Part shown: positions 11,876 through 24,900 of the stretch, piece after piece
Position numbering within the stretch: the stretch's first letter is position 1
Layout: every line of letters begins with the position of its first letter
Assembly: GCA_026936325.1 (NCBI GenBank)
Contig: JAPTHN010000001.1
Location: forward strand, 3,670,560 to 3,734,559
Length of the DNA: 64,000 nucleotides
Direction of reading: 5' to 3'
Origin: Platynereis dumerilii
Lineage: Eukaryota; Annelida; Polychaeta; Phyllodocida; Nereididae
Notes under the pieces: model-generated
Databases searched by the model: none
What the model saw: the letters and a program-made list of their open reading frames with translations, nothing else
What the model was told of the DNA's origin: nothing
Made by a program: the position numbers and the translations under genes

Positions 11876-12949
11876 ATGATGCTCAAGGTGTTCTTGGCAG
11901 TGCTGCTCTGCTGCTTGATGCAGGAGTCTTGGGCTGAAGAAGTCTTAGTCGTGCAGGACTGGTTGACCCTGAGATCTCGCCCTCAGATGGTCCCACCTGT
12001 GAACTATGGCTACACCAGTAAAAAAGGGTTCATCCAAAATTTCATCACTGGCAGAAACATAAGACCTCAACATGCACCAACGTGTCCAAGGAAGGACTTC
12101 TGGGTGTATATGGCCGACAAACAGAACTTGGAAGGCTACAAGTTCCGTTGGATTCAGGCTGAGGGGCACTTAGGGTAAGAAATTCTTACTAGAGTAGTTT
12201 TATGGAGGTCTTGACTTAATCAACTCTGATTCTATAGAGAAATGTTAACTTCACACTCAAGCAGAAAGAATTATTTCTCAGTGACCGACTTGTACAGATG
12301 TATAGCTATTGTATCGTACATGTACATGTACATTCCATAAATGTTTCAGATACATTCAAGATGTTTGTGGCACCGTTTACATTCGCACTACTGGAGGCAG
12401 CAGCAACCCATCCGATGGGAAGTACCTTGACTGGAATTCCAGCCGTAACTCTGGATCCATGTGGGGTTTCGATGAGGAAGACAAGAGGGTTGTTCACTTT
12501 GGTGGAAAGTTCATGTGGTCCAATCGTAACTCTCTTAGTGAAAATTCCATTATCAAAGTGCATTCGCACAGAAATGATGCCACAAGGTAATAAGCTGTAG
12601 ATTTATTGATATGTTAAGTGGAAAAAAAAGCATGTTTACCTGTTGCTGAGTTTCATTAATCTTTTCTCAATAATATTACCATGGGATTTAAAGGTGGTGT
12701 TTTTTGCTATTTCTCAAGGTGGATGAGGAATAATTTGTGTTGGATTTTTATTGACTTCCCTTTGCATTTTCCAGGTTTTATTGGGTGGATGAGGATGGCA
12801 AAGAGAGTGCCTACCCTGATCCAACTCTGACTGGAAAATGGGAACTGTTGTGGTCAGTGACCAACCCAAATAGTATCCACACCAGGGAGGTTGAGCACTT
12901 CATTGGCAAGGCTATGATCAGACAGGTTCACCAGAAGGTCTACTGGAAG
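11876..12949 (+). CDS. Exons 1-3 of the secreted-protein gene (residues 1-237)
   Basis: Compact 5' block. Exon 1 encodes the signal peptide and a K/R-rich stretch with the first cysteine (PTCPRKDFWVYMADK). Exon 2 (residues 100-179) carries the second cysteine (DVCGTVYIR), a GGSSNPSDGKYLDWNSS loop and WGFDEEDKRVVHFGG. Exon 3 (residues 179-237) carries FYWVDEDGKESAYPDP and ends VHQKVYWK in phase 0. Introns 1 and 2 split glycine and arginine codons after the second base. The pattern of repeated G-x-Y/W-L-D-W and F-Y-W-V motifs hints at repeating beta units in the first two thirds, but no named fold can be claimed. Confidence 0.85.
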
Positions 12950-15900
12950 GTATCGACTGTTCAACAAAATTTTCAGTTTGCTATCTTTAACATAAATTGC
13001 CACCATTTCAAATATTTTGTGATTTAAACATACAATTTTGACTTTCACATCTAGAAATTTTATAATAATTATAATAATAATAGACCTTTATATTGGACTT
13101 ATTCCATTATACTCATCTTGACAAGTCGTACCTTGACAAAACAGGCTGCTGTGGCCACTATTTCAAAGATTACCATATTATGACCTGGTTTACTTAGGTG
13201 GGTGTGACTTAACTTGGCCAGCCTATCAGCTTACCCCTTTGTAGACCACAACCAAAACAGAATTCCCCAGTTGTTTGCCAGTTAATAGACCCATGTGCTC
13301 TTCAAGATGTAAAGAAACCAGCTGTGGTCAGGAGCTGTCTATGTAGCTGGTCCATCTGAGTATAAATGAATAGGGTGCAGGAATTTGAAAAATGTAAAAT
13401 ATATAAATATATAGTGCACCAGTGCTTCAGCTAGTCTTTGCATTTTTTGTAATATTTATGAATTTAATAATACAATATACACTTGTATAATGTATATTGA
13501 TATATAAAAGTAGCATCATCAAGAATACTAATCACCAAGTATTTCAAAGATGACACATTGATGTGCAATGTAAACCATACTAGACACAAAGTTGAATTTG
13601 ACCTGCAAATGGGTAGACAATATTGGGAAAGGAAAAACTTACATTTCTCAGTATTTTTAATAGGCCTAAAGAAATGTAATAATTTAGGATCACACTAGAT
13701 GAAGGCAATCACTGTTATCCTGCCAATCTCCAGTATTCCATACTCCTCTGCAGACTTGCCTGGCAAAATTAAACCCCTTCCAAGAAAAGGCAGCATTCTT
13801 CAGAAATGTGTTGTAAACAAAGTAGCATTTTGAAATTGACCACATGTGAATCACTCATGGGCAGATACAACCCGATTGGCTAATGGGACTTTTAAAACTA
13901 GGCCAGGGTGAATATATTACTGCTTCTTGGGGCAGAAGCCAGGTCCCTGAGTGGCTGCAGCCAAAGTAGGACAGCATGCATTATAGCTGCCTGTGTGGGC
14001 TGTTTTAGCAGTGCCACTGCTGAGGAGTATGAGTATACTGCTCACTGTAGTTGGGTAGGAACGGGGGGTTCCCATGCACCCGAAAGATATATTTTTTTAA
14101 CTTTGGTTTTCGGAATCTTCATAATGTGTAGAAAATATTTTTTTATGTTCCCATTGCCAATTATTGCCCCATGTCATCCGTACGGTGGCCATCTTGGATT
14201 AACGACGAAAATGCCATAATTTTGACAAAAAATCACCAACTTCTAAACTACTGGTCTCAAATAGGCATATGATACCATTTTTTCAGGGTATATCCACCTG
14301 GAGAGTTGATTAAAGACGTCTATTTTGTGATTTGTTCAATTCTAAACATATAAAGGTGAATAAATAGGCAAAATTGGTGAATCAATGTTTTTTTTAATAG
14401 AAGTAAAGACAATTTCTTCAGGCACATTCTGATGGACATATAGATAGGAAAAGACTACACTGTTAAAAAATAATTGTCAGATTACAGATATTTCGGGAAA
14501 TTTTTTTTCCAGAGGTCTCAGTAATGTTACAGAAAACCATTTGTGTGTATACTGGATATTTCTGTAATCACACAGGCAGTGTCTGTAGTGAATTTTCTGT
14601 AGGATTACATAAAAATCAGTCATACATCAATGACTTGTGATAGGTGTCACAAATACCAAAACCGAGATTGACAGTTTAATTTGTGCTTCAGTTCACCATG
14701 AAATCAAACATAAATCTACTTGTAGAAGTTGAAAGGCTTTATATTATACTTTTCATTGCAAAACGCTCTGGGACTTTAAACAGTATTCACTGAGGCACGA
14801 AAAAAATAGCAAGGAGACCCTGCTTTCAATTCATCTTTCTGGCATTCTTTAATGAATTATTAATATTTACTTTTAATACAAAGGTCCAATACTTGAACTA
14901 ATACTAATGAAATTTGTCATTTACTAAATAAGCAAGTAAAGCTTCCAAACATATGAAAAGAAAATATTTTGCAATTGCATCTCCCTGCATCCCTCCCTAC
15001 CAGAAGAAATTTTTAAAATGTTTTAAAGTGTTATTTTTAAATGCCGAGACACATTTCCCTTCAAATTTTTGTGCAGTACTAAACCGAATGGAAAGTGATG
15101 GAACAGATTGGACTTTTTATGCCACTTTAAAAAAAATACTGTAAGCAGTTATGGAGTGGACAGAAAAGTTAAGTAACACTAAAATACATTAATTTGGCAT
15201 GGGTGGCTGGACATTATTATTCCAACCAGAATTTTCTTGACATTCCCCCCCCCCCCCGCGCCTGCTGGTCCCAGGTTTGATTCCTTTTCTGGTGAATATA
15301 TTGAGGACAGAAGTTTCAACCACCATTCACCTCATTGCTGTGTCCCTGTATCACATCAAAATCCTTATAAGCCTACCAAGCATAATACACTATCTAGAGC
15401 TCAACTATTCAAGGAGGATGGAAGGGTGCTGAAATTTGCTTTACAAAAGGATGGTTTGCAAGCAGTTCAATGATTTTTTTCACATCCAGGATGATTAGCA
15501 ACTTATCCATGTTAGTTTTGGGCTTGAACCCCATAAATACGTAAAGGGATAACCAGGGGGAAATTTATAGTTGTTGGCCTGGACCCCTGGGACTTTTGCG
15601 TCATGACAGCCTATTTTGCATGAACTGCATCTCAAATATTGCTGGATCTCCCTTTGGCTGGAGTTGTATAAATAATATGCTGTAGGTCTCAATAGCCATT
15701 AACTTATGCTTATGGTGGTGAATAGATTTTTTATTTTAACAATATTTATAAACCTCAACAGACTTTCAGGACTTTCAGTGGAGCAAGGGACTGTAACCAC
15801 TCAGTCAGCCAACTCTGCAAAAAATTACTGTGTAATCAATTACTGTGTAATCAGTTCCCAGGAAGTTAAGCAACAAATTGCAAGTTCTGGTAGATTAGTT

Positions 15901-18900
15901 GTTCATTATCAAGCAAAAATTAACGATAGAACCCATAAAAACCTGATGTCTACTAGGCATAAATAGCATATTTATTGCCAAAAGTAGTTTATTGACTTAT
16001 TCCAACTCTGTTTAACAGATGTTGCTGAGGAAGAGCCATCTATCATAAATTTGGTAAACACATGGCTTCAATGAATTCTCAGATGTATGCTAATTATCAA
16101 TCTGCCTTTCCATTCTTCAGGCACCAGTAATAATATCAACCTTGCCATTCTTCTGATGCCACATCGAAGATAATTGGAACTTCACATGTTTATGACTCTA
16201 CGTAGAAGCTAAATTTCTGACAGTACTGACATACACAACCTTCGATGAGACTCACATGCTCCATAGCATTTTTCATTTCTTATAAAATCATCTTTCAGCA
16301 AGATAAACATGTTTACACCTTTATGAGATTTACCTCCAAACACGGAAGCATACAATATCATGTCATGTAAAAAAATATTTTGTAAGACTTTATTGAAAAA
16401 TAAATCAAATCTACATTTTTAAATACTCTGTAAAAAAAAGTGCACAGTGCACATAGTCACTCTCAATAATCACAAAATGGACAAATCATCAATTGCATGA
16501 CATTGATAGAACCTGCAAGAAACTTGGAACAGCACTATCACATCATCATCTGTCAGTTTATTTTGCTGTGTTGCCATTTCTGAGTCTGGGAAGAGGACGA
16601 GTTAGCTCAGTCAGTTGTGCGCTCAGTTGCCAAACGCTGGGTCCTGGGTTTGATTCACATACTGGCTGGGTCACATGGATCTATGTGGGCCAGCAGTTAC
16701 AAAGTTCCTATGTCTTATTCCAACATCTTCTCATAAATATAGCACATAAAGCCTCAATCATCCATTGTCGTGGTACTCCTGGTGTATCTCTGAAAAGATA
16801 AATCGTGAATTATAACTACAGAACTAATATTATTAATCATTTTTATGGTAACTTTTTTTTTTCTCATCAACCAACCAAGTCACTTGAAATAGGCATTCTT
16901 TGACTGTGATAGAAATCATACTTATCAATTTTGGTATGAACATAATTTGATAGTCCACTAGGACAATACATAATTATATTGTTACAAAATAGTTAACAAA
17001 TTAACAAGTGAATTTTTTTCCTTGCTCAATAATTGCTTCTGCTTTTCCAAGATATCAATCACAAAGTCTATTTGCACATGAGCAAACTTAATTATATACC
17101 AAATTTTGCTATTAGTCAATCATAGAAGACAAAAACCAGTAATAACAATTGTTATTTTAATGCAAAGATTTTTTTGTTGGGCAACAGTGTGTTGCTTCTT
17201 GGATTGGGTTTAGCCATAGGAGGGAAGTCGATTTTTCTTGCAGTTTTAAGTAGAAAATTGTGGGAGTTTTTATCTTTTGGGACAATTTAGGCAATATTTT
17301 TTGGGCAACATCCCAAAAGTAAATGACCTCCTATGCCTATGGACTATGGACTTGTCATGAGGTGGGTTAAAATGTGCCACATCATTGGCAAGTTGTTCCA
17401 CCCACTTTAGTAAGACAAAAACCTTGCATTGTACCTGTTAATTTATACCCATCACTTGTATAATTTTTTTTGGTAAGCTGATATATTACTTGGAACTTAT
17501 CAATTAATGATGCCATGTACAAACAATTAAATCAAATGTGGTAGACACAAGAATTATGAGTTTCTTCTGACGGTTGAATAACACATTTGACACAATTTCT
17601 TTTTAGTCTCACTCATTTCACATCATGCCTAAGGCAGGTTATAGCAATTAGCAAAAATACTGTGAGAAATAAATCATACTAAATAAGCTGCCTCTAAAAT
17701 TATGCCGAAAATCCTAGATTAAATTTGACAACAACAAATTTCAGATAGGCCTATGCTATCAACAATGAGCCAGAACAACATAACTTGATGGTATTAATCA
17801 TTGTATATTATACAACTGAGAAATATAGTTGTCGCTTCTCAGCACATCAAGATTTCAACAATCAAGTACATTTTTAAATGAAGCTTTTTGCGGTATGATA
17901 TTTACCAGCTTTTATAATGTTGCATAATAATGGGCCCAGAGTGTCACCACATCCTTTACTCTTGTCTTTCACTGCAACTTTGGGTTGCACAACTTACCCC
18001 AACCTCCCTTTTGTTAATTGGCTGCTTCTAAATCTTTCATATAATTTTTTAAAGTTTCATTTAAGTACCTGTACCGACAAATTTGTACTTGCATGATAAT
18101 TAGGTAAATCTAAACTACTACATTTGCATTACAAGTATCTTTATCTAGAATAAAGAAATTATCTCTTACCTTTCACTGTTCTCAGCTGTTTAGATTGTTA
18201 AGTACAAATGAGTTCCTCCAATATTGATTTTATGATCCTTTTTGTGTTACTATTGAGTGGTGTGATTGGAAAAACTGTCGCAGAGATTATTAAATTGTGA
18301 TACAACAACACCTCATTTACAATGGACAAGGCATTTCACATATCTGTACATATACTTGTTAAGCAAGTACATGTACAGATTTACATGTAATTAAGCTCAT
18401 TACAGAAATGTTCTGTTGGCAATGTGCCAACAGAGAAGAGTCTGTAAGCATTACTGAAGTCGCAGATATCTAACAGGTTTTTCTGTAGTTTAACAGAAGT
18501 TTCTGTACCTGTACGCAAAATTTTTAACAGTGTAGCTGTATATAGATCTATGCAAGACGTTTAAAATGACACCAAAATTAATAGTGTACTATGAGTAGAA
18601 GCAATTCTAGGTCAAGATAACTGAATGGAAGCGATTCAGTAGCGTCACTGACGGCAGAGTTTTAAATCTCACCTGGACGTCACTTCTCAAGTACTTGTCA
18701 TTTATAGGCATATGATACCAATTTTTCAGGGTAAATCAGTCTGGGAAGTTGAATAATGCAGCCCATTTTATGATTTATCCAGTCCTAAGTGCATAAATGT
18801 GAAAAAATGTTACAAAAATGGTAATCTCTAACTTCACTCATGGCCCCACAGCTTTATTGTCACTCGTCTAAGAGAGTGACAACGCTTACCTGTTCGTATA

Positions 18901-21900
18901 TTTTCTCGACCAAGCTTTCACACTTTTTCACAGCCAAGATTTAAAATTTGGCACCATTGCCAGACCTCCTAATACCCACAGTCCCTTGCGCTTAACCTTC
19001 CTCTTTCTTCTCGGCTGTTCAACATGTCAGACGTGTGCTGGACAGCCACTTGCTTTCAGCTGATTGAATGAATTTTGACATTTGCGTGGGTTTTTGAGTA
19101 ATTCTAGACATTGTACTTGCTCTAATTCTTTAATATTGTGCTTATTGGTGCCAGTGCAACCTGCTTCCTGCTACATGAAACCTTCCTTCTGTGGATTCCT
19201 TGCTGCCCTGTTTGCTGGGTTGTGGGGGGACTCTGGCTTTGGGGACAATCTCTGCTACACTCTGGGTTCCATGGCTTGCAGGCTACTTTGTGGTCATCAC
19301 CATTCTTCATCTCGGGTCCTGTCTGCCTAGCCAGAGCCCCGTGCTGCTTTGGCTCTGTCTGCCTTCCAAGACATTGACTCACCTTGGAGGGGGTAAGGGG
19401 AGATCCCTATCCAGGGGTTTTCCCTATCCTTGGCCCTGCTGTTTGAATCTGCTCTGGGCTGCCCCTGCAACTGTTCTGTCGCTACTCTTCGCCCAACTCT
19501 GCCTCCTATTTGGCTGGAACCCTCCATCCCTCAGCAGGCTGGGAGTCCCCCCACCCTCATGGTCCCATATGGCTTTGGGGACATCCATTCAACCACTGTT
19601 CTGCTTGGCTCTTGCTTGGGTATCATTGCTCAGGGTGTCGAAGGGCCCCCGGTGCCACCTCTGTAGGTGGGCTTCGGTAGCTGCAAATGTTCTCAAGTTC
19701 AGGTCCTCACTCCTGACAAGGCTCATCTTGTGGAGCCTCCCTTCCCTGGCTGGTCAGGTTCTCCCTTTGCCAGGCTGTTTGGCCCTTTTGCTCCTCCTGG
19801 AGTTGCGGCTGCTCCACGCGTCTGGGTGGGCTCCCACACTCGGTGGGCTCCCACCCTAGACTCATCGTGGTCACCGCTGGGGACTTTGGTCTCCTTCCGT
19901 GGAAGCTGGCCCTCTTCCGTGAATTTCTCTTGCTGCCCTCATATCCCTCCTTGTCTTGAGTCGAGGCTGTCCTTAGTGTCCCAGCATCCTGGCTGGTCCT
20001 CAAATTTCCAATCTCGCCCTGGCTTGTCTTGTCCTTGTCCTAGTCTCCTCATATGACTGGGTTGCCAGTGGTGGCTTTACCCTGTGCATGGTCTTTTGTG
20101 TGCCGCTGGGGCATCGGGCGAGGGCCCCTCACTGGCTGCCTGGTCATCTGGCTGCCTCTTCAATGGCTGCTTCTTCATCTAGCTGCAGTTTCTGAGTCAT
20201 TTTTCATGTCCGTTGAGTGTTGGGCTGTTGTCTTCCGACTCGATTGCTTTTGTTGTGGGTTGTCAAGGCTCCTCCTGATGTCTCCCTGTCTCAACATCTT
20301 ACTTTTCTGTCCCTCTGGGGTTTGTTTACTGCATTGGATGGGTTCTCCGACACTCACAACCTTGGCCTGGACTCCTGCCCTGGCAAGTACTCTCCCTCAT
20401 GCCTGCTGGGGGGATGGCTTCTTGCCCTTCAGCCCATTCTCCCCCAGCATTGACCTGGGCTTCGTGCTTTTTTCCGGCCTCCCACACCTTTGAGTTGCTC
20501 CGGGGCAGCATTCCCTTGGCAAGTGGAGCCCTGGACCTAGACTTCGCTCTGGCACTGCTCTACTGGGTGGTAGTTAGGGTGGCCTGGTGGCCTTTGTTTT
20601 GCTTGTTCCTCACTTGGTCTTTCTGTCTTGTGACTTTACCTCGAAATCCTCCCACCCCTCCCCTATCATGCAATACCTCTCCTTAGTCCATCTAAGGCTC
20701 TCCCATGGCCCGAGTCAGATGGTGCCTCTAGATGCTGGCCCTCCTGGCGGCATGACCGATGGTCTCCGTGTCTCACAGAGGCTCCCCGATGGCCTGCTAG
20801 GTGTTGTTCCTGATGGCTGGCACGCTCAGCTGCTGGAGGTCTCCTTTACTTAAGCCCTGTCTGTTTTTCCCTTGCCTGGGTAGGGAGATTTCTTCTGACG
20901 CTGTTGACTTGCCCTGGGTGGGGCCTCTTTTGACCTGTTGTCTCTTAATCCACTCCTCTCCTTCTTGGGCTCTTTATTTCCCTGCTAGTCCATGGCCACT
21001 GTTGCTGCAAGTGTGCCAGCGCCCTTCTTCTGGTGGGGCCTCACTGGCCGCAGGGATCTCCTGGAGTCTCATTGGTGCACTGGAGTTGGTCTTGGACTAT
21101 CCTTCCAGAATGCCCTGCCTCTTCCGTTCTGGGGCTGGTATCCCTGACGGTTGTTCTGAGGTCCTTCTGCTCTCAATGGTCAGTTGCCTCTTTGCCGACG
21201 ATGGAACTGACACTGTTGGCCCTTGAGCCACTCCTGGATCGTCCTTGGTACCTCTGCTTCGTTGTGGTACGTGTATCTCCTCTTCTCGAGTGTGGCACTT
21301 TCCTGGTGTGTGACCTTGAACCTTCTGGCCAGGACCCCCGCTAGGTCTGTTTGGTTGACCAAATTCCTCTTTCCTCAGACTTCCCTGTGGTCACTCTGCC
21401 CCAGCAGATGGCATACATGCTTCCTGTGAGGACATCCCAGGCCACATGTCCCAGCCAATTTATGGGCTCTCAGAATTTTCTTCCCTGAGGAAAGGAACAT
21501 CCACTGATAAGGCACTTGGGTGGATTCTCATGGCCGGCACATCATATCTCAGAGGTGGCAGCAGGGTGGAATGGCCAAAGCCCGTTAGCCTGAAGTACAG
21601 TAAAACCATCATAAAATGGCTTGTCAATTTGGATCGACACTTATCTATCGATCTATAGTGGTCCATGGCGATCTTGGTCGATATGGAGTGATCGATCTGG
21701 AGTGATCTGTCGTGATCTGTATCTATTAATCAAAATTAATATTAATAAGTTGTCTTTTCTATTCCAAATAACTTCTGGGTAGGCATCCTTAATGAATATG
21801 TTCACTTGTTAGATGGATTTTATCTGTTCTTTAACTTATAATCCTGAATAATTGACATGATTGATTTTCACTAAAAGTGGATTAGTAGATTACTACAGAT

Positions 21901-24900
21901 AGCATTATATCATCTCAGATCACTACGGATCACTCTTATAATAATAATAATAATAATAATAATATGGATTTATATAGCGCTAATTTCAGTAAACTGCTCA
22001 TCAGCGCTCTTTATCCGGACCGCTCTGGATCACTACAGATCACTATGTTGAACCACTTTAAGATGGTTGTACTGGAGGACCACCCTCAAAGCGAAGCAGG
22101 AGGAGGGCGGCCGAGGCAGGCTGAACTGAGTGAAGAAGCCCGAAACAGATGCAAACCCATTCGTCATGACCAAGCCCAGAGGCCCCAGAATGGGAGGTGT
22201 ACTGCAAGCATTTCTAGAGGCTATTCCCCATAGGGATGCTCTCCCCCCCCCGCACTTCCAAGCCCAGGGCACAACCAGGCCTGAGTAAGCAGGAGCGGGA
22301 GACCAGGGGCCCTGGTCATCCACCTCTTGCTATCACCCAGAAGTGCCCAAGCATGGACTGGAACCCTAGCTGAAGAGTGACTGACTACAGAGTATGCATA
22401 GGGCAGCAGGATATCGAAGACTGGAACCTGAACGCAACCCCAGACCTCCACCACTGGAAGGGGAGGGGAGCACCCAGGGTCCTATAGACGCGCGGCAGAG
22501 GACTGACCTAGTGCAGGTTTGGTCATGGTCATCCTTGCCCTGTTGTCCAGGTCCTGGCCTAATCCTCACTTCGTCTTCGGCCATATTTTGGCAGATGTGC
22601 CTTGACATCTGTAGCCGGGGGACCCTTCAGAGGTTCCCTGTCTTTCTGCCTAGCTCAGGTTGCTGCCCCTCCATGGCGCATTAATGGCGGCAACCCAGTG
22701 GCTCTGTTGATGGCATTTCGTTGGCCTACCTTCTGAGTTCAGGCTTCCTACCAACAGGCTTGGTTGGTTCTTACCTCACCCTGTTTCCAGTCCCTGTTAG
22801 CGGCACTGAAACAGGCCTACCGTCTGTCACTGTCTCCTGGTAAGTTTAGTGGATAGAGGAAGTCTTAAGCAAAAGATAGGTACCAAATCCAGGTATAGGT
22901 AACCAATACAGGTAAGTTGGCTGTTTCAAGATGTCTGACTCAAGGAATCTTATCCTGGGGGACAATTTTCAGATTTAGTGACATCATAAGAAATCAACAA
23001 AATTTATGTTGACTTCATAATTGACCTACTCTACAAAAAACAAGCCTTTTCTGGACTTCCACCTGGCCGAACATCACACTTCTCCATTACTTGCAACCCT
23101 GACTACCTTCGTGGAGCACTTCCAATTTCCTGGTTTAGTTTTGTTGCCCTGGGTGATTCACCCAGGGTACTTTTGTTGAAAAACCAGTCTGAGAGGTTTT
23201 CTGAGAAGTGTTGTCCTGGCATGAATAGGGGTGTGGGTACAGCCAATATGGCCACTTCATGTTCTAATAATGCTATAGTAAAATGCGTTTCAGGTTTGGG
23301 TTGAGTTGATTTTTTTTTTTTTTGAATTGAAAAAAAAAAATTTTTTTATTAAACTTTTTTTTTTTTGAGGGACTGTTTTCAAGCTGACTTTGCATTATAA
23401 TATTGCCCACATGACAATCGTCCATGCGTTTCAAGGAAGGCCAATAATGCATTTAGCATTTGCTTTTTGCAGTGCATCTATTCTCAAAGCAGTCTAACAA
23501 TGCTAATTGCAATTCTGCAAGTTCTAAAGCCTATTTTCATCCTCAGTTTACCAAATTGCCATTGAGGAACAGCACTTGAAGGCAATCTGACAGGTGTCAA
23601 AGCTGATTGCACTTCGCAGTGCAGTGCTACTTTGATGTTATATCCATGGATCTTATGCTTAGGCCTATTACTCATTCCCAACAGAACCCAGGGTTTGAAT
23701 CCTCGGATTCTTGTATAATGTATATAGGCCTTTGTGACATTCCTTTTCCAAAAACGATTCAAGCTGCTGTCTCAAAATCAAGATAATAAATTCCTTACAT
23801 ATTCAAGACCAAATTCAATAATTACCATTAATTTGCATATCTGATTTCTATGACCAATTCAAATTACATTTTCCATACATCCTCTAAATTTCTATTTACA
23901 TGTGTCCAACCATTGATGTAGACCAACAATTCCAGACCTGGGTGTGACTTCGAGGAAAACTGATGACAACGTCACCATGGATGATCTTTACCAACTTAGA
24001 TTCAGACCTAGAATCCCTACTGCAAATAGCATGCTATATATTTCAGTTACATTTTAAATGTCTTGAACGGGATACAAATATATCCTACATTTTCAAGTGC
24101 AGCTTTCCATTTGCGATGCCTGCAGAAATTGATGTTTCTTGAATTGCACGGTTGGTTAAGACCAAAAACGAAAATTACCATTTTTGAATAATTTTTTACA
24201 TTAATGCACTTAGTACTGAATAAATCACAAAATGGGCTTCATTAATCAACTTCCCAAACTGATTTACCCTGAAAAAGTGGTATCATATGCCTATAAATGA
24301 CAAGTACTTGAGAAGTGGGGTCCAGGTGAGATTTAAAACTGTGCCGTCTACGACGCTACTGAATCGCTTCCATTCAGTTATCTTGACCTAGAATTGCTTC
24401 TACTCATAGTACACTATTACTTTTGGTGTCATTTTAAACGTCTTGCATAGATCTATACACAACTAGTCTTTTCTTACCTATCTGTCCATCAGAATGTGTC
24501 TGAAGAGATTGGCTTTACTTGTATTTAAAAAAACATTGATTTTTTGGTGAAAAATTCACCATTTTTGCCTATTTATTCACCTTTATATGTTTAGAATTGA
24601 ACAAATCTCAAAATAGACGTCTTTAATCAGCTCTCCAGGTGGATTTACCCTGAAAAAATGGTATCATATGCCTATTTGTGACCAATAGTTTAGAAGTTAG
24701 TAATTTTTTGTCAAAATTATGGCAATTTCGACGTTAATCCAAGATGGCCGCCGTACGGATGACATGGGACAATAATTGGCGATGGGAACATAAAAGTTTA
24801 TTTTCTACACATTATGAGGATTCCGAAAACCAAAGTTAAAAAAATATATCTTTCGGGTGCATGGGAACCCCCCGTTCCTACTAGACTACTGGTGCTTGTG

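Larger units (their letters stand above)
14458..18532. mobile_element. Nested 4.1-kb DNA transposon with TA target duplication
   Basis: Ends CACTGTTAAAAA and TTTTTAACAGTG are perfect 12-bp inverted repeats, flanked by TA at 14456-57 and 18533-34. Subterminal regions share motifs such as TCAGTAATG followed by TTACAGA. The empty site is preserved in the other arm of the host element (near 24464). No long open frame or transposase motif is seen; it carries two SINE copies (15262-15392, 16590-16765) and a near-perfect hairpin at 18345-18379. Non-autonomous, Tc1/mariner-type by target site. Confidence 0.85.
18826..24170. other. GC-rich core of the long-TIR transposon
   Basis: From about 18960 to 22860 base use changes sharply to a C/T- and G/C-rich sequence, quite unlike the AT-rich surroundings; both limits lie inside the transposon. 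Frames on both strands stay open by composition (the longest is 222 residues at 19191-19859 plus), but none shows domains or a consistent coding signal. The minus strand gives hydrophilic Q/E/R/S-rich fragments and the plus strand L/P/C-rich ones, so if it once coded, minus is likelier. A pogo-like MITE sits in it at 21598-22074. Beyond 22.9 kb composition returns to AT-rich. Confidence 0.6.
14058..24878. mobile_element. 10.8-kb DNA transposon with ~700-bp terminal inverted repeats in intron 3
   Basis: The ends are mirror images: GGAACGGGGGGTTCCCATGC on the left and its complement on the right, each flanked by TA (14056-57 and 24879-80). The left arm is 14058-14457 plus 18533 to about 18825, split by a younger insertion; the right arm is about 24171-24878. 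Each arm contains two direct subrepeats around ATAGGCATATGATACCA (14260, 18703; complements near 24280 and 24652). Without the nested element it would be about 6.7 kb. The core (18.83-24.17 kb) is GC-rich and shows no recognisable transposase, so the superfamily is left open; TA duplications with long arms fit a Tc1/mariner- or ISL2EU-like mechanism. Confidence 0.8.

Noticed and set aside
19191-21344. Long plus-strand frames rich in L, P, C, W (up to 222 residues)
   Set aside because: Several overlapping frames are open at once on both strands because the region is GC-rich with few stop-like words; no domain, splice or start logic supports a protein.
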